Shown in pieces: positions 1 through 10,224 of a stretch of DNA of 64,000 nt (within the stretch, counting starts at the first letter, position 1; each line of letters begins with the position of its first letter). A model generated the notes under the pieces. That model saw nothing but the letters and a program-made list of their open reading frames with translations. It did not search any database and was not told where the DNA came from. The position numbers and the translations under genes were made by a program. The stretch lies in assembly GCF_028372415.1 (NCBI RefSeq), contig NC_092878.1:68403830-68467829 (forward strand). The letters run 5' to 3'. The stretch comes from Notamacropus eugenii. Its lineage: Eukaryota; Chordata; Mammalia; Diprotodontia; Macropodidae.

Positions 1-300
1 ATTTCATGACATCCTTGCCCACCCCATCCCATTTTCTGCACTTCTTTTCAAAAGAATAAAGAGCTAAGCCTGAACTTGTATTCTCTACTTTAAATTCCTG
101 ACTTATTTTAGAGGACTTGAACATATATCCTATAATTATACCACCTCAAACTTTGCATTATTTAACAGTGTTGAATATACTCTTCTTACTATAAGACTAC
201 CCTAAATCTAGGTCCTGAGTCCTTTTCCATTTTCTCATTATATCCTATCACTAGACGATATGATTTTCATAGTGTATGAGGTAACTCTATAATCTATGAG
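1..300. other. AT-rich sequence, nothing recognised
   Basis: No reading frame of note and no repeat family recognised by eye before the SINE that starts near 302. Confidence 0.5.
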
Positions 301-301
301 A

Positions 302-540
302 TATGGAGGTGGTTCAGTTGATAGAGTAATGGGTCTGGAGTCAGGTATAATTTTCTTTCTGAAATCAAATCTCACTGCAGACATTTAACTAGCTTTGTGA
401 CCCTGGTCAAATCACTTAACCCTGATTGCCTCAATTTCCCCATCTGTAAAGTGAACTAGATAAGGAAATGGCAAGCCACCTCAGTGTCTTTGCCAAGAAA
501 ACCTCAAATGGGGTTATGAAGAGTCTGATAGACTAACATG
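302..540 (+). mobile_element. MAR1-type CORE-SINE
   Basis: A tRNA-like head (tggttcagttgatagag, A-box-like; gaaatcaaatctc, B-box-like) is followed by the CORE-SINE signature gtgaccctggtcaaatcac and cccatctgtaaagtgaac. The tail, tgccaagaaaacctcaaatg then gagtctgatagac, is the one I know from the metatherian MAR1 family. Orientation follows the head-to-tail order. It is not a gene; it is a diagnostic clue that the genome is marsupial. Exact ends and target-site duplication are unclear. Confidence 0.85.
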
Positions 541-545
541 ATTGA

Positions 546-2960
546 AATTATTTTAACAGCAACAATCATTATCATAATTTCTATATCTGGCTCTAGTTTC
601 CTTCTTGAGCTCTAGTCAAATATTTCCATTTAAAGCAAAATATTTTTAAATGGCTATCCTTTAAATATGTCTGTACTTCAAACTCATGTTCTTTTGCCCC
701 AAGCCCAAACTTTTATGAACCATAATCCTTTTAGTCAACTAGATACTCAACTTCAATATTACTCTCCTTACTTTATATATCTAATTAGTTGCCAGACTTA
801 ATTTCCCATACCCTAAATATTTATCCAATGAATTAACAAATTCCTTGTGTTGAAAGAAATAAGGTATTCTTAGAGAAAAGCTAAGGTATAGGCAAATTGC
901 AAAGTCTGAGAGATGCTGTTGCAAATGTGCAGAGCTGAGAAGCAGAATACTCTCCAATTTGGCTTGCCTACTGAGTGAGTGAAGTGGTGTGATAAAAAAT
1001 AACATTAGAAATATAAAGTAAAGCCAGGTTTTTGCAATGCTTTAAATGGATAATTACTAATGCTTAAATAGGGATAATAAATAACCAATAGAATCTAATT
1101 TGACGGGAGTGAAATCGGTAAATTTATTCATATACATCAAGGACTAATTTCCTCCTTTCTAATTAACCTCAGATTGTATGAATATATATACATACATATA
1201 TAACATATGAATATACATATATGTGATACATGCACATATACATGACATACATACAAACATAGATGTGTGCATATTGTCTATATATGAACATGTATTTATG
1301 CATATATCCATATATTATACATGTATACACACATATATATATATATAAGTATATGCATGCACAAGTGCTATTTCATCTTTGTCTTTGTAGCTCCCTGAAC
1401 CTAGTGTAACAAATGACTATATTTCAATTGATGTATAGTTGGATTCACTTCACAGCATTATTCTGTAGAGGCCCTAAGTGAGTATACAACTAAAAATAGT
1501 TTATCTCAAAACGTTCTTTATTTTTGTAATCTACACACCCATGCCCCATGCAAAATCAAAAAAAAAATAAAAAGATTTTCCTGGCAAATTAAAAAAAAAA
1601 TAGAAGACAAAAAATAGAAGGCTCATCTGAAATATTGGCAGCATTTATGGAACAGGACATTTTATGACTGGTTCTGAAACTTTGGATATGATTTGGAGTT
1701 CCACTGATAATTCTTATCCAATAGTAGACTTGGATTTGTTTCCTACAAACCATTTCTGTTGCTAAACTTAGTTAAGTGATTTCAACTCACATTTTCATTT
1801 CTTCAAATGAAGGTTACTGATTAATATATTAAGTGTAACACGACATTACTTTGTGCAAGCCCAGATTACCCAACATGGAATTATCCATGTGAGAAACATC
1901 GAGGACCTACTTCTGGGAGAAGATATTTCTGCCTTCCCCTCATATGTATCTTGAAATGGCCTCTTTACATTGGTCATACAAGTGGAACAGGAATTTTCTT
2001 TCAATCAGTATTCTTGTGTTTTGATCCCCTTCAGGAGGGTGAAGGTCCTGTCTACCACAAATGTACTACGAACTGAGCTGGGTAGGTGGAACGGCTATGT
2101 CCCTTTTAGCCTCTCTCCTTTTAGGTTCCATGCCCCCAAGAATCCAGCTTGGAGATTTCTTCTGTTGCATTTCCATTTTTCAGTGGGGAGTCCAAGTAAT
2201 AGGATCCCAAGATTACACATAACAACTTTGCAGTCAGGATTCTAGAGCAGATTTTGCTGCCAGTATGGCACAGAAGCTTTGAGAACCCAGAGTGCCTAGT
2301 ATTTGAGCCCAAATATTTCAGAGAGTGGGGTTCTGGATGTGAAACATGGTTTGATTGTGAAAAATAAAATACTATGCTCTGAATCTACTCCCTGACCCCA
2401 GAGACTGAGGTAGCTAAGAAGAGGTTGTTCCCTCCATGGATGGCTGTGTACATGTGTTTGTGGAAGGGGGGGCAGAGTTATTCTTTCCATAGTATTGAAG
2501 TGATATTTCTTTGTAAATGATAATGCAACTACTAGTTAATGAAACTAAACATCAATGTTACTGGGCTTTAGCCAAAGACAGAGAGACTGGAATTTCCAAA
2601 CCCTGTAAAAGGTATTAGAGAACCCTAGGGAAATCTGAAATTTCAAATACCTAGGCTACAAAGGATAGTTATTGTTATATAAGATTTTGTGCTAGAAATG
2701 AAAGAAAAAAAATAAACAGAAAGAGAGAAATAAAAGAAAGAGAAGAGAGGAGAAAAAATCTATTTCTTCTTTAAATATTCAATTCTTTTTGGCTACAAGT
2801 TCATGAACTCCTAAGTATAAAAATGCCTTGTTATTTTCATCTCAGTATATATGCCAAGCTTTAAGGAAATTCATAGTAAAGAAGCCAATCTTTGATTCCT
2901 GATTAGCATCAATAGGAACAACCTAATATTGTATTTTCAGTAAAATTGAGATTTTTATAA
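546..2960. other. Non-coding stretch with TA/CA-rich simple sequence
   Basis: Positions about 1181-1350 are a degenerate (TATACA)n-type microsatellite. The rest is AT-rich sequence with short A-runs near 1557 and 1592. Short open frames around 1970-2490 overlap on both strands with no recognisable protein content. I see no gene here. Confidence 0.6.
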
Positions 2961-2966
2961 AAAAAA

Positions 2967-2976
2967 ATATTAAAAG
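2967..2976 (+). repeat. Left target-site duplication of HAL1 copy 1
   Basis: The 10-mer atattaaaag lies directly before the element's first G-run and recurs at 5897-5906 directly after its A-rich 3' end. A 10-bp direct repeat at these two places is what target-primed reverse transcription by L1 machinery leaves. Confidence 0.75.
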
Positions 2977-2984
2977 GGGCGGAG

Positions 2985-2993
2985 CCAAGATGG
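2985..2993 (+). promoter_or_regulatory. YY1-like site at the HAL1 5' end
   Basis: ccaagatgg sits about 9 bp from the element's first base. In human L1 the equivalent CAAGATGG is the YY1 site that positions transcription start. It is conserved in HAL1 copy 2 (29438-29446) and decayed (ctaagatga) in copy 5. Function here is inferred by homology of position and sequence. Confidence 0.55.
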
Positions 2994-3127
2994 AGAAGTA
3001 GAAAGACACACATACACATAGCTCCGAACACACAAACCACAGAACGGCTAGAGGGGACCAAGCCAGGGCGAATTCTGCACCCAAAGACCATGGAGTATTG
3101 GAGCGAGGGAGATTCCTGCTCTGGAGA

Positions 3128-3440
3128 GACCTGCGGACCTTTTGCGGGGGGTCCTTCGCACCGAGGACTGGGCGCTGGGATGGGGAACGGAGTGCGGCCC
3201 TGCCGTGGCCGTGACACTGAGGGAAGTAGATCCGAGAGGGCTACGGGGACGGGATCTCCAGCGGCCACGCGGGTCCCCCCACCCACAGAGGGACCTGCAA
3301 ACCTCTCGCAAAAGGTCCGTCGCGCTGCAGACGCGGAGCCCAGCCTGGACCTGTGGCAGCCGTGGCTCCGAGAGGCACAGATCTGAGACGGCTCCCGAGG
3401 CGGGATCTTCAGCAGCAGCACGGCCCCCCCCACCAATAGG
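3128..3440 (+). promoter_or_regulatory. HAL1 5' UTR: two tandem CpG-rich monomers
   Basis: Unit 1 is 3128-3291 (164 bp) and unit 2 is 3292-3440 (149 bp). Both begin gacctgc, and 25 of the first 36 bases match, mostly with transition differences. They share internal blocks such as gggatctccagc / gggatcttcagc and close with a C-run plus agg. The array is the most CpG-dense part of the window. Tandem promoter monomers are known from rodent L1 5' UTRs; a promoter role here is inference. The 5' UTRs of HAL1 copies 2 and 5 do not resemble it except at the extreme start and near the ORF1 start. Confidence 0.65.
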
Positions 3441-3818
3441 TGACTGACAGGGGTGGGTGAGAGAGTCTCTTTGGTGGGTTGAGAGGGGAGTGGGGTGCCC
3501 CCAAGGCTCGGGCCCCCCCCCCCCGAGAGGTGGGGGCTGAGAGGCGGCTGCGGACGGGGGCTCCCCAAACGGGCAGGAGCCTGGATCCATTGTGGAAGGT
3601 CTGTGCATAAACCCCCAGAGGGAACTATGCTTGAGAGGCGGCCCTGCCCCTGACCACCTGAATTTAATTCTCACACTGAATAGCAGCCCTGCCCCCACCA
3701 AAAATCCTAAGGCAGGAAGCAGCATTTAAATCTCAGTCCCCAAACGCTGGCTGGGAGGACCAGGAGGCGAGGTGGGTGTGAGAAGAACATTCAGAGGTCA
3801 GGCCACTGGTTGGAGAAA

Positions 3819-4907
3819 ATGCCAAGAAAAGGGAAAAGAAATAAAACTATTGAAGGGTACTTTACCAGAGAAAAGACACTTCCTCCCTTCCTTTCTGATG
3901 TGGAGGAACAATGCTTGCCATCAGGCAAAGACACAGAAATCGAGGATTCTGTGTCCCAGCCCACCCAATGGGCTCAGGCCATGGAAGAGCTCAAGAGGAA
4001 TTTTGAAAATCAAGTTAGAGAGGTGGAGGAAAGACTGGGAAGGGAAATGAGAGGGATGAGGGAGAAGCATGAAAAGCAAATCAGCTCCCTGCTAAAGGAG
4101 AACCAAAAAAATCTTGAAGAAATTGGCACCTTGAGAACTAGCCTAACTCAGCTGGCAAGGGAGGTGCAAGGGGCCAATGAGGAGAAGAATGCTTTCAAAA
4201 GCAGAATTAACCAAATGGAAAAGGAGATTCAAAAGCTCACTGGAGAAAATAGATCTTTCAAAACTGGAATGGTATGGATGGATGCTAAGGACTTTTCAAG
4301 AAAGACAGATATCTCAGAACATACCGCGCAGATTCGAGAAATGGAAGATAATGTGAAATATCTTATTGGAAAAACAACTGACCCGGAAAATAGAATCAGG
4401 AGAGACAATGTAAAAATTCTGCGACTACCTGAAAACCATGATCAAAAGAAGAGCCTAGACATCATCTTCCATGAAATTATCAAGGAAAACTGCCCTGAGA
4501 TTCTAGAACCAGAAGGCAAAATAAATATTCAAGGAATCCGCAGAACACAGCATGGAAGAGATCCAAAAAGAGAAACTCCTAGGAGCATTGTGGCCAAATT
4601 CCAGAATTCCCAGGTGAAAGAGAAAATATTGCAAGCAGCTAGAAAGAAACAATTCAAGTACTGTGGAAATACAATCAGGATAGCACAAGATCGGGCACCC
4701 TCTACATTGAGGGATAGAAGGGAATGGAATAGGATATTCCAGAAGTCAAAGGAACTAGGACTGAAGCCAAGAATCACCTACCCAGCAAAACTGAGTATAA
4801 TACTTCAGGAGAAAAAATGGTCTTTCAATGAAATAGAAGACTTTCAAATTTTCCTGATGAAAAGACCAGAGCGGGAAAGAAAATTTGACTTTCTAACACA
4901 AGAATGA
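3819..4907 (+). CDS. HAL1 ORF1 protein (L1 ORF1p-like RNA-binding protein)
   Basis: Uninterrupted 362-codon frame starting MPRKGKRNK and ending FDFLTQE. The ATG at 3819 is chosen because copies 2 and 5 have an ATG at the same place (gagaaaatgcc); an A lies at -3. Layout matches L1 ORF1p. There is a charged N-terminus, then a coiled coil of roughly residues 45-155 with heptad-like runs (MEELKRNFENQVREVEERL). An RRM-like domain spans about 165-250 (RRDNVKILRLPE, then DIIFHEIIKENCPEI). The C-terminal domain is about 250-350 (QVKEKILQAARKK, YCGNTIRIAQD, TLRDRREW, ITYPAKLSI). ORF1p is a trimeric nucleic-acid chaperone that coats L1 RNA in cytoplasmic particles. No ORF2 follows, so it has no endonuclease or reverse transcriptase of its own. 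Intact coding does not prove expression. Confidence 0.9.
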   Translation: MPRKGKRNKTIEGYFTREKTLPPFLSDVEEQCLPSGKDTEIEDSVSQPTQWAQAMEELKRNFENQVREVEERLGREMRGMREKHEKQISSLLKENQKNLEEIGTLRTSLTQLAREVQGANEEKNAFKSRINQMEKEIQKLTGENRSFKTGMVWMDAKDFSRKTDISEHTAQIREMEDNVKYLIGKTTDPENRIRRDNVKILRLPENHDQKKSLDIIFHEIIKENCPEILEPEGKINIQGIRRTQHGRDPKRETPRSIVAKFQNSQVKEKILQAARKKQFKYCGNTIRIAQDRAPSTLRDRREWNRIFQKSKELGLKPRITYPAKLSIILQEKKWSFNEIEDFQIFLMKRPERERKFDFLTQE

Positions 4908-5042
4908 AGAGAACCATGAAAAGGCGAACAGCAAAGAGAAATCATAAGGGACTTACTAAAGTTGAACTGTTTACATTCCTACATGGAAAGACAATATTTA
5001 TAACTCTTGAAACATTTCAGTATCTGGGCACTGGGTGGGAGT

Positions 5043-5083
5043 ACACACACACACACACACATGCACACACGCACACATACATA
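5043..5083. repeat. (CA)n inside the HAL1 3' UTR
   Basis: Interrupted (CA)n between the conserved HAL1 blocks cagtatctgggcactggg and gagtgaattgaagag. Simple repeats occupy the same slot in the other four long HAL1 copies. Confidence 0.85.
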
Positions 5084-5896
5084 GAGACAGAGCGCACAGA
5101 GTGAATTGAAGAGTATGGGATCATATATTAAAAAAAAAAATGAAATCAAGCAGTGAGAGAGAAATATTGGGAGGAGAAAGGGAGAAGTTATATGGGGCAA
5201 ACTATCTCTCATAAAAGAGGCAAGCAAAAGACTTATTAGTGGTGGGATAAAGAGGGGAGGCAAGAGAAAAACATGAGGTCTACTCTCATCACATTCCACT
5301 AAAGGAAAGAATATAATGCACACTCATTTTGATGGGAAAACCTATCTCATAATACAGGAGAGTGCGGGACAGGGGCACAAGCAGGGTGGGGGGGAGGATG
5401 GAGGGGAGGGCATGGGGAGGAGAATGCAATCCGAGGTCGACACTCATGGGGAGGGAAAGGACCATAAGAAAATAGAAGTAAAGGGGGACAGGATAGGATG
5501 GAGGGAAATATAATTAGTCCTATACAACACAACTAGTGTGGAAATCATTTGCAAAACTACACAGATATGGCCTATATTGAATTGGCTGTCTTTCAAGGGG
5601 AAGGGGTGGAGAGGGAGGGAGCTAAGGAGGTTAGAACTCAAAGTGTTAGGACCAAATGTAATATTCTTACCACTGGGTAACAAGAAATACAGGTTAAGGG
5701 TTCAAGAAAGCTACCTGGTCCTACAGGACAAAAGAGAAGAAGGCGACAAGGGCAGGGAGGGAGGATAGAGGAGAGAGCAGACAGGTCACAGGGGCAATTA
5801 GAAAGCTCGGGTTTGGGGGGGGGAGGGGATAAAAGGGGAGAAAATTTGTAACCCAAAATTGTGTGAAAATAAATGTTAAAAATTAAAAAAATATAT

Positions 5897-5906
5897 ATAT
5901 TAAAAG
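5897..5906 (+). repeat. Right target-site duplication of HAL1 copy 1
   Basis: atattaaaag, identical to 2967-2976, directly after the A/T-rich tail. Confidence 0.75.
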
Positions 5907-6327
5907 AAGAGAAGACCAGATTTTAAAATACTCTAGCCTTCCTAGATAACTGAGGTTCTCAATGTTCGTTTCTATTTTTGTTTTATCCAAGAACAGTCAT
6001 AGTAAAATATTTGTAAGAAGGGAGGTGGGTAGATCAGAAATGAATACATCACTGAATGCTGCTGTCACATGAGCACACACACATGCAATGTGTCACCTAC
6101 TCATTTGGGGCATGATTAGAGATTCAACTTTAAGGGCTTCTAAAATGTTGAATGTTGGCCTCATAATTTATTCAATTTTTTTTCAAATTTAACTTAAACT
6201 AATTTGTCAGATTTTTTTAAAGGAAATATTTTATAGCATTTTTTTTCTTATTTTGGATTTCAATGAATTATGTGCAGCCTATTTTATGTTACTGTATTTT
6301 TTAACTTCTTTCTCTAATATTGGAAGA
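5907..6327. other. AT-rich sequence, nothing recognised
   Basis: No open frame or repeat family recognised; a short (CA)n occurs near 6076. Confidence 0.5.
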
Positions 6328-6521
6328 AAGAAAAAGAGAGAACAAAAGAAGGAAGGGACAGAGAAAAAACAGGAAAGGAGAAGGAAGAGGGAGAGAGACA
6401 GAGACAGAGAAAGAGAAACAGTGAGAAAGACACAGAGAGAGAAAGAGAGAGATGTAGAGAGAGATAGAAAGACAGAGGCAGAGAGCGAGAGAGAGCGAGA
6501 GAGAGAGAGAGAGCGAGAGAG

Positions 6522-6556
<35 letters not shown>
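6328..6556. repeat. Purine microsatellite, (GA)n
   Basis: A degenerate GAAA/GGAA-rich lead-in becomes nearly pure (GA)n from about 6484. It creates low-complexity open frames on both strands that are not genes. Confidence 0.95.
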
Positions 6557-6562
<6 letters not shown>

Positions 6563-7215
6563 AGAAAGATTTTTCTTGATGTGGAAATAACAAATCTATG
6601 TCGATATCTCAATAAAAGCTTAGGGCCCTACATAATCAGAACAAGGTTGTTCTTTGAGTTTTGATTTTCTTCTTCTGTTCACTATAACCAGAGCACTCCT
6701 GTCTTTTTCTAAAATGGAGAAGCTAGTTGAGTGACAAGTCCATATCTGAAACATCTCTCATACCTTTCAACTTGTCATTTTTTTTTCCCAAAGGCAGCAC
6801 CTTTTGTTAGAAATGATAAAACAAATCTTGTTGGCTGGGTTTATTTATTTGAAATTTTGGGAGTTTCTATAGTTACTGTAAGTGTTATCTGGTTGTTTGT
6901 TGTTCAAAATTTTTATTGCCTTTCTTTGTATAGTAAAGTGTTTATTTCCTAGGAGGATGGCTGAGAGGTCAATATCACAATTGGCTATTTACAGTAACCT
7001 CAGTCTGTCCTTTTTTAAAGAATCAGAAAGGGATTTTTCTTCTTGACCTGTTGAAATGCTTCAGGCAACTCTCTGTTTCATATTCCTTCTTAGTAATGCA
7101 ATCTTTCCTCAGTAAGTGCTTGGAGATCCTTTAAAAAATGTTCATGTACAAGAGTTATTTTCATTGTTGCTATTAGTTTTTTAAGACGTTTTCTGGAGAG
7201 GAGATCATAAAGTCT
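6557..7215. other. Non-coding sequence, nothing recognised
   Basis: T-rich single-copy-like sequence; the 73-codon frame at 6731 has no recognisable protein features. Confidence 0.5.
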
Positions 7216-7218
7216 TCT

Positions 7219-7317
7219 TAAGGGAATTTATATAATATATATTACATTATATATATACATATAATGTAATATATATTATATAATATATAAATTAGAAATA
7301 TGTAATATAAGGGAATT
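7219..7317. repeat. AT-rich palindrome flanked by a 10-bp direct repeat
   Basis: Arms 7228-7252 and 7259-7283 are perfect 25-bp inverted repeats around a 6-base loop (atatac). The whole is bracketed by taagggaatt at 7219-7228 and 7308-7317. Such palindromic AT-rich repeats can extrude as cruciforms. Confidence 0.85.
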
Positions 7318-7830
7318 AAGGAATTACACCATTATCACTGTTATTAAATCTTTGACAATCATCACCATTACCATCATCATCTTCACTCATTGAGTGCCTA
7401 ATTTACTAAGGGGTAAGATGTTTGCTAGAGTCTATTAGTAGACTGCTTTGGTTAGAATGGAAATTTTTTTTGTGTTGGAGCCACAATTAATACCCAAGGT
7501 TCCTTACTCCAAGTTGAATACTCTTCTTACTGCATCATGTTTTGTCTTACCAATAATAGGTGCTTAATTCATTTTTATTGAATTGAATTGTGTTTCTATT
7601 GTCTCCTCTGTTTTCATTGAGTAGTGCTTTGTCTCTACTGAATGTTTCATCGAGAAAGAACATCTGGCTCAAAACTTTGATTTAACAGAATATTTTGCTC
7701 ATTGTCATCACTTTTTATTGTAGGCTTCTCTAAAATTTTTGCTTTAAAATGATCATTTATGTTAATTTCCAAATCTACGCCTGTTCTCTCATACCTAGTA
7801 AGTCAATCCTTATAAAAATGCAAGGAGGAA
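7318..7830. other. Non-coding sequence, nothing recognised
   Basis: A short ATC/CAT-rich patch near 7365 is the only structure seen. Confidence 0.5.
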
Positions 7831-7834
7831 AGGA

Positions 7835-8065
7835 AACAAGTACTAATTAAGTATCTACTATGCAACAGGCTGTGTGGTAAGCACTTTGCCAATATTATTT
7901 CATTTGATGCTCATAGTAACTCTCGGATGTAGGTGCTGCTTCAGTATTGAGAAAAATGAGGCATCAAAAATATAGAACTGGTAATTGTCTGTGGCCTCAT
8001 TTGAACTCAGGTCTTTTGGATTTCAAGTTCAGTGCCCTATCCACTCTCACTTGGCTGCCTACTAT
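7835..8065 (-). mobile_element. MIR-class CORE-SINE, minus strand
   Basis: Reading left to right gives the reverse of a MIR: tactatgcaacaggctgtgt, agcactttgccaatattatt, ctcatagtaactctcggatg, aatgaggcatc, then tttgaactcaggtctt and agtgccctatccactc, the tRNA-like head. Heavily mutated, so ancient. Confidence 0.75.
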
Positions 8066-8469
8066 GGACATAATCAATATACAATAAATATTGATTAAAA
8101 ATATTTTCTTCCACAAAACAATATTTTGTTATGAGCTAAGAGCTAGAGATGCAAAAAATCAAAATACAGTCCCTGTCTTTAATAAGTTCAAAATATAATT
8201 GCAAGAAAAATGGTTAAAATAAAAAAAACCAGGTTATCAAAACTCACCAATGTACTCATCATGTCATAGTAAATGATATATGAAATATTACTCATCCCAT
8301 GAAATTCTCAATTTTTACTCTAGGAACAATTTTATTGTTATTATTATACTGACTTCAATTTTAGAAAAAAAATTATTAAAATGGGACAGAGTCTCTGGAG
8401 ACAGAATGAAATTAGGTGAATAAAGAGAGTTTAGTTGACAAATGCTATGGAACATGGCTGCTTCTTCAC

Positions 8470-8600
8470 ATTTAGAGTCAAGTCAATATGCATTTATTAG
8501 ACATACACTCCGTGCTAGGAAATGTACTAAGGACTGGGGATACAAAGAAAGCACCAATAATCCTTGCCCTCAAGGAGCTCACAATCTAATAGAAGAGGAA
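8470..8600 (-). mobile_element. L2 LINE 3' end, minus strand
   Basis: gcatttattagacatacact, actggggatacaaagaaagc and cctcaaggagctcacaatct are the reverse complement of the L2 3' terminus. Confidence 0.75.
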
Positions 8601-8604
8601 GAGG

Positions 8605-10220
8605 ATGGGCATGTCTTTAAATGCTTTTAGGGTGGTAGGGTTAATATCCTTCTCCCTCTTCCACCCAACCCCACCACAGATGCAGCCCTTCATCTTACAA
8701 GGTGAGGATAGAGGTAGGTTGGGAAGGGGAGTAGCAAAATTTAGTTGTCATGGTTCCATTCCTGTAATGGAGATTTTACCCACCTGTACTCTCTTTACAA
8801 AGGCAATTCCCTGAGAGTACTGGTGTTCCAACAGCCACAGCATTTCCTGCTCCATTTGGGTAAGGCAGTCCTAGGCAAAGAAGGAAAATATTGTCGTGGA
8901 AAGATATAGTATTTTGCTGAGAATCATGGGGGACATAGTAAATAGTAATGAATCACTCACTGATGATGTAATCCTATTTGAATGGTAAGCAGATAAATTT
9001 TGTCTTACTGATAAATCTGAAAATCATATTGTGACCACAATGAAAGGAAACTTACTCATTTCCATAACTCAAGATGAGTGTGAATTAGAGGAAAAGTATA
9101 ATCTGTACACTAGGTGTGGATGATAGGAATAGTGATAGGAGGCAAAAATTTAAAGGTTTTTTTTTTTTTTTTTTTTTTGATCTATGGACAACTGTCATTT
9201 ACATTCAACTCTACCTGGGAATTGAATTGCAATGATACATGACAGCTATTAAAACAGATATAATCAGTCTATATTCTGAACCCTACAGAATTGCTAATTT
9301 AGTTGTTTCTATGATAATGGATAAATGTTGAATAAAACTTTAGAAACTGAAAGAAGGATCTCCCATCCTCCATTCACATTATACATAGGAAAATGTGGTG
9401 GAAAGAATTTAGCATTCCCTCCGTCCCTGAAGTCACCAACATCCAGGTAACATTTCAGCCACTTTTCTAAATGATGACAAATACATGAAGCCAAGATATC
9501 CAGAGAATGGGATTATATTATTAAAGTTAATTCCTCCACAGACTCACAACCTTAAAGGTTGCTGTCAAAGGCAAACGGCTGAAGCAGAATTGAATTATAT
9601 TACCTAGCAAGTAAGGGAGAAGGGAAGATAATATGTGAAAGATTTGATGGTATCTCTAATAGGCTTTTTCCTTTCTGCCACACTTGGTTTAACTGTTTTC
9701 CAGAAAACAGCTTGATGTGTGTCTGTCTGTGGGCATAGAAACATAGATTGTTCAGGTAATTTCTTAGGACACTATGAAAATTAGTTCCCCTTTCCTTCTA
9801 GTTGACCATAGACCTGAAAGGAGGCAAGCACATTAAAAATATGTTTCAAAAGGTGATGTAAATTTATACAACATGTGCAGCAATGAAGCAAACCTAGAAG
9901 GCTTAGAGGATTCATTTGAATGCCCACATGAAAATTCAATAACTCTTCTGAAACCTTTTCCATTCCTTTCTGTATGTAGCTTTGGCACTAGAAATCTCTT
10001 GGGAAGCAGCCTCCTGGTACTTAGACTCTTATCAACTAAAAGAAGCCAGAATTGTGATAGCACAGAGAGGGAGACAAAAAAGACAGACATGGAATATAAA
10101 AAGAGTAAGTTGTGGGATGAATGAAAATATGTCTGACATAAATCAGAAGACTTGAGTTTTTTCCCTTCCCTCTCCCTCAGTTCCAACCTTTATTATCTTT
10201 CATTGATACAATCTAGAGAT
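8605..10220. other. Non-coding sequence, no gene recognised
   Basis: Contains a T-run at 9161-9178. Short open frames at 9309-10186 overlap on both strands and lack recognisable protein features. Confidence 0.5.
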
Positions 10221-10224
10221 ATAT

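Larger units (their letters stand above)
2977..5896 (+). mobile_element. HAL1: HAL1 copy 1: complete, with intact ORF1
   Basis: About 2.9 kb with all parts of a half-L1. The 5' end gggcggagccaagatgg matches the canonical L1 start. A GC-rich, CpG-dense 5' UTR of about 840 bp follows, then an uninterrupted ORF1 (3819-4907) and a 3' UTR of about 1 kb ending agaaaatttgtaaccc and an A-rich tail. There is no ORF2: ORF1 runs straight into the 3' UTR. Four other copies in the window share this ORF1-to-3' UTR junction, so it is a family trait and not a private deletion. The flanking 10-bp duplication, retained CpGs and open frame all indicate a fairly young insertion. HAL1 is a known family of L1-derived elements; mobilisation would need L1 ORF2 protein in trans. 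Confidence 0.9.

Noticed and set aside
3090..3447. Plus-strand frames of about 100 codons upstream of ORF1
   Set aside because: Chance frames within the CpG-rich tandem monomers; two overlapping frames are both open, which argues against coding.
2909..3725. Open frames of 219 and 225 codons on the minus strand
   Set aside because: They lie antisense in the GC-rich HAL1 5' UTR, where stops are rare; composition is Pro/Ser/Gly-rich with no domain. Treated as chance frames.
3810..3818. An earlier non-ATG start for HAL1 ORF1
   Set aside because: The frame extends to a TTG at 3810, but the ATG at 3819 is conserved in copies 2 and 5 and has an A at -3.
6253..6612. Open frames with Arg/Glu or Ser/Leu repeats
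   Set aside because: Translations of the (GA)n microsatellite, not proteins.
8640..8710. Possible 22-nt micro-exon (pyrimidine tract, ccacag, then caag|gtgagg)
   Set aside because: Splice-like strings alone are weak evidence, the exon would be tiny and not a multiple of three, and no neighbouring exon is recognised.
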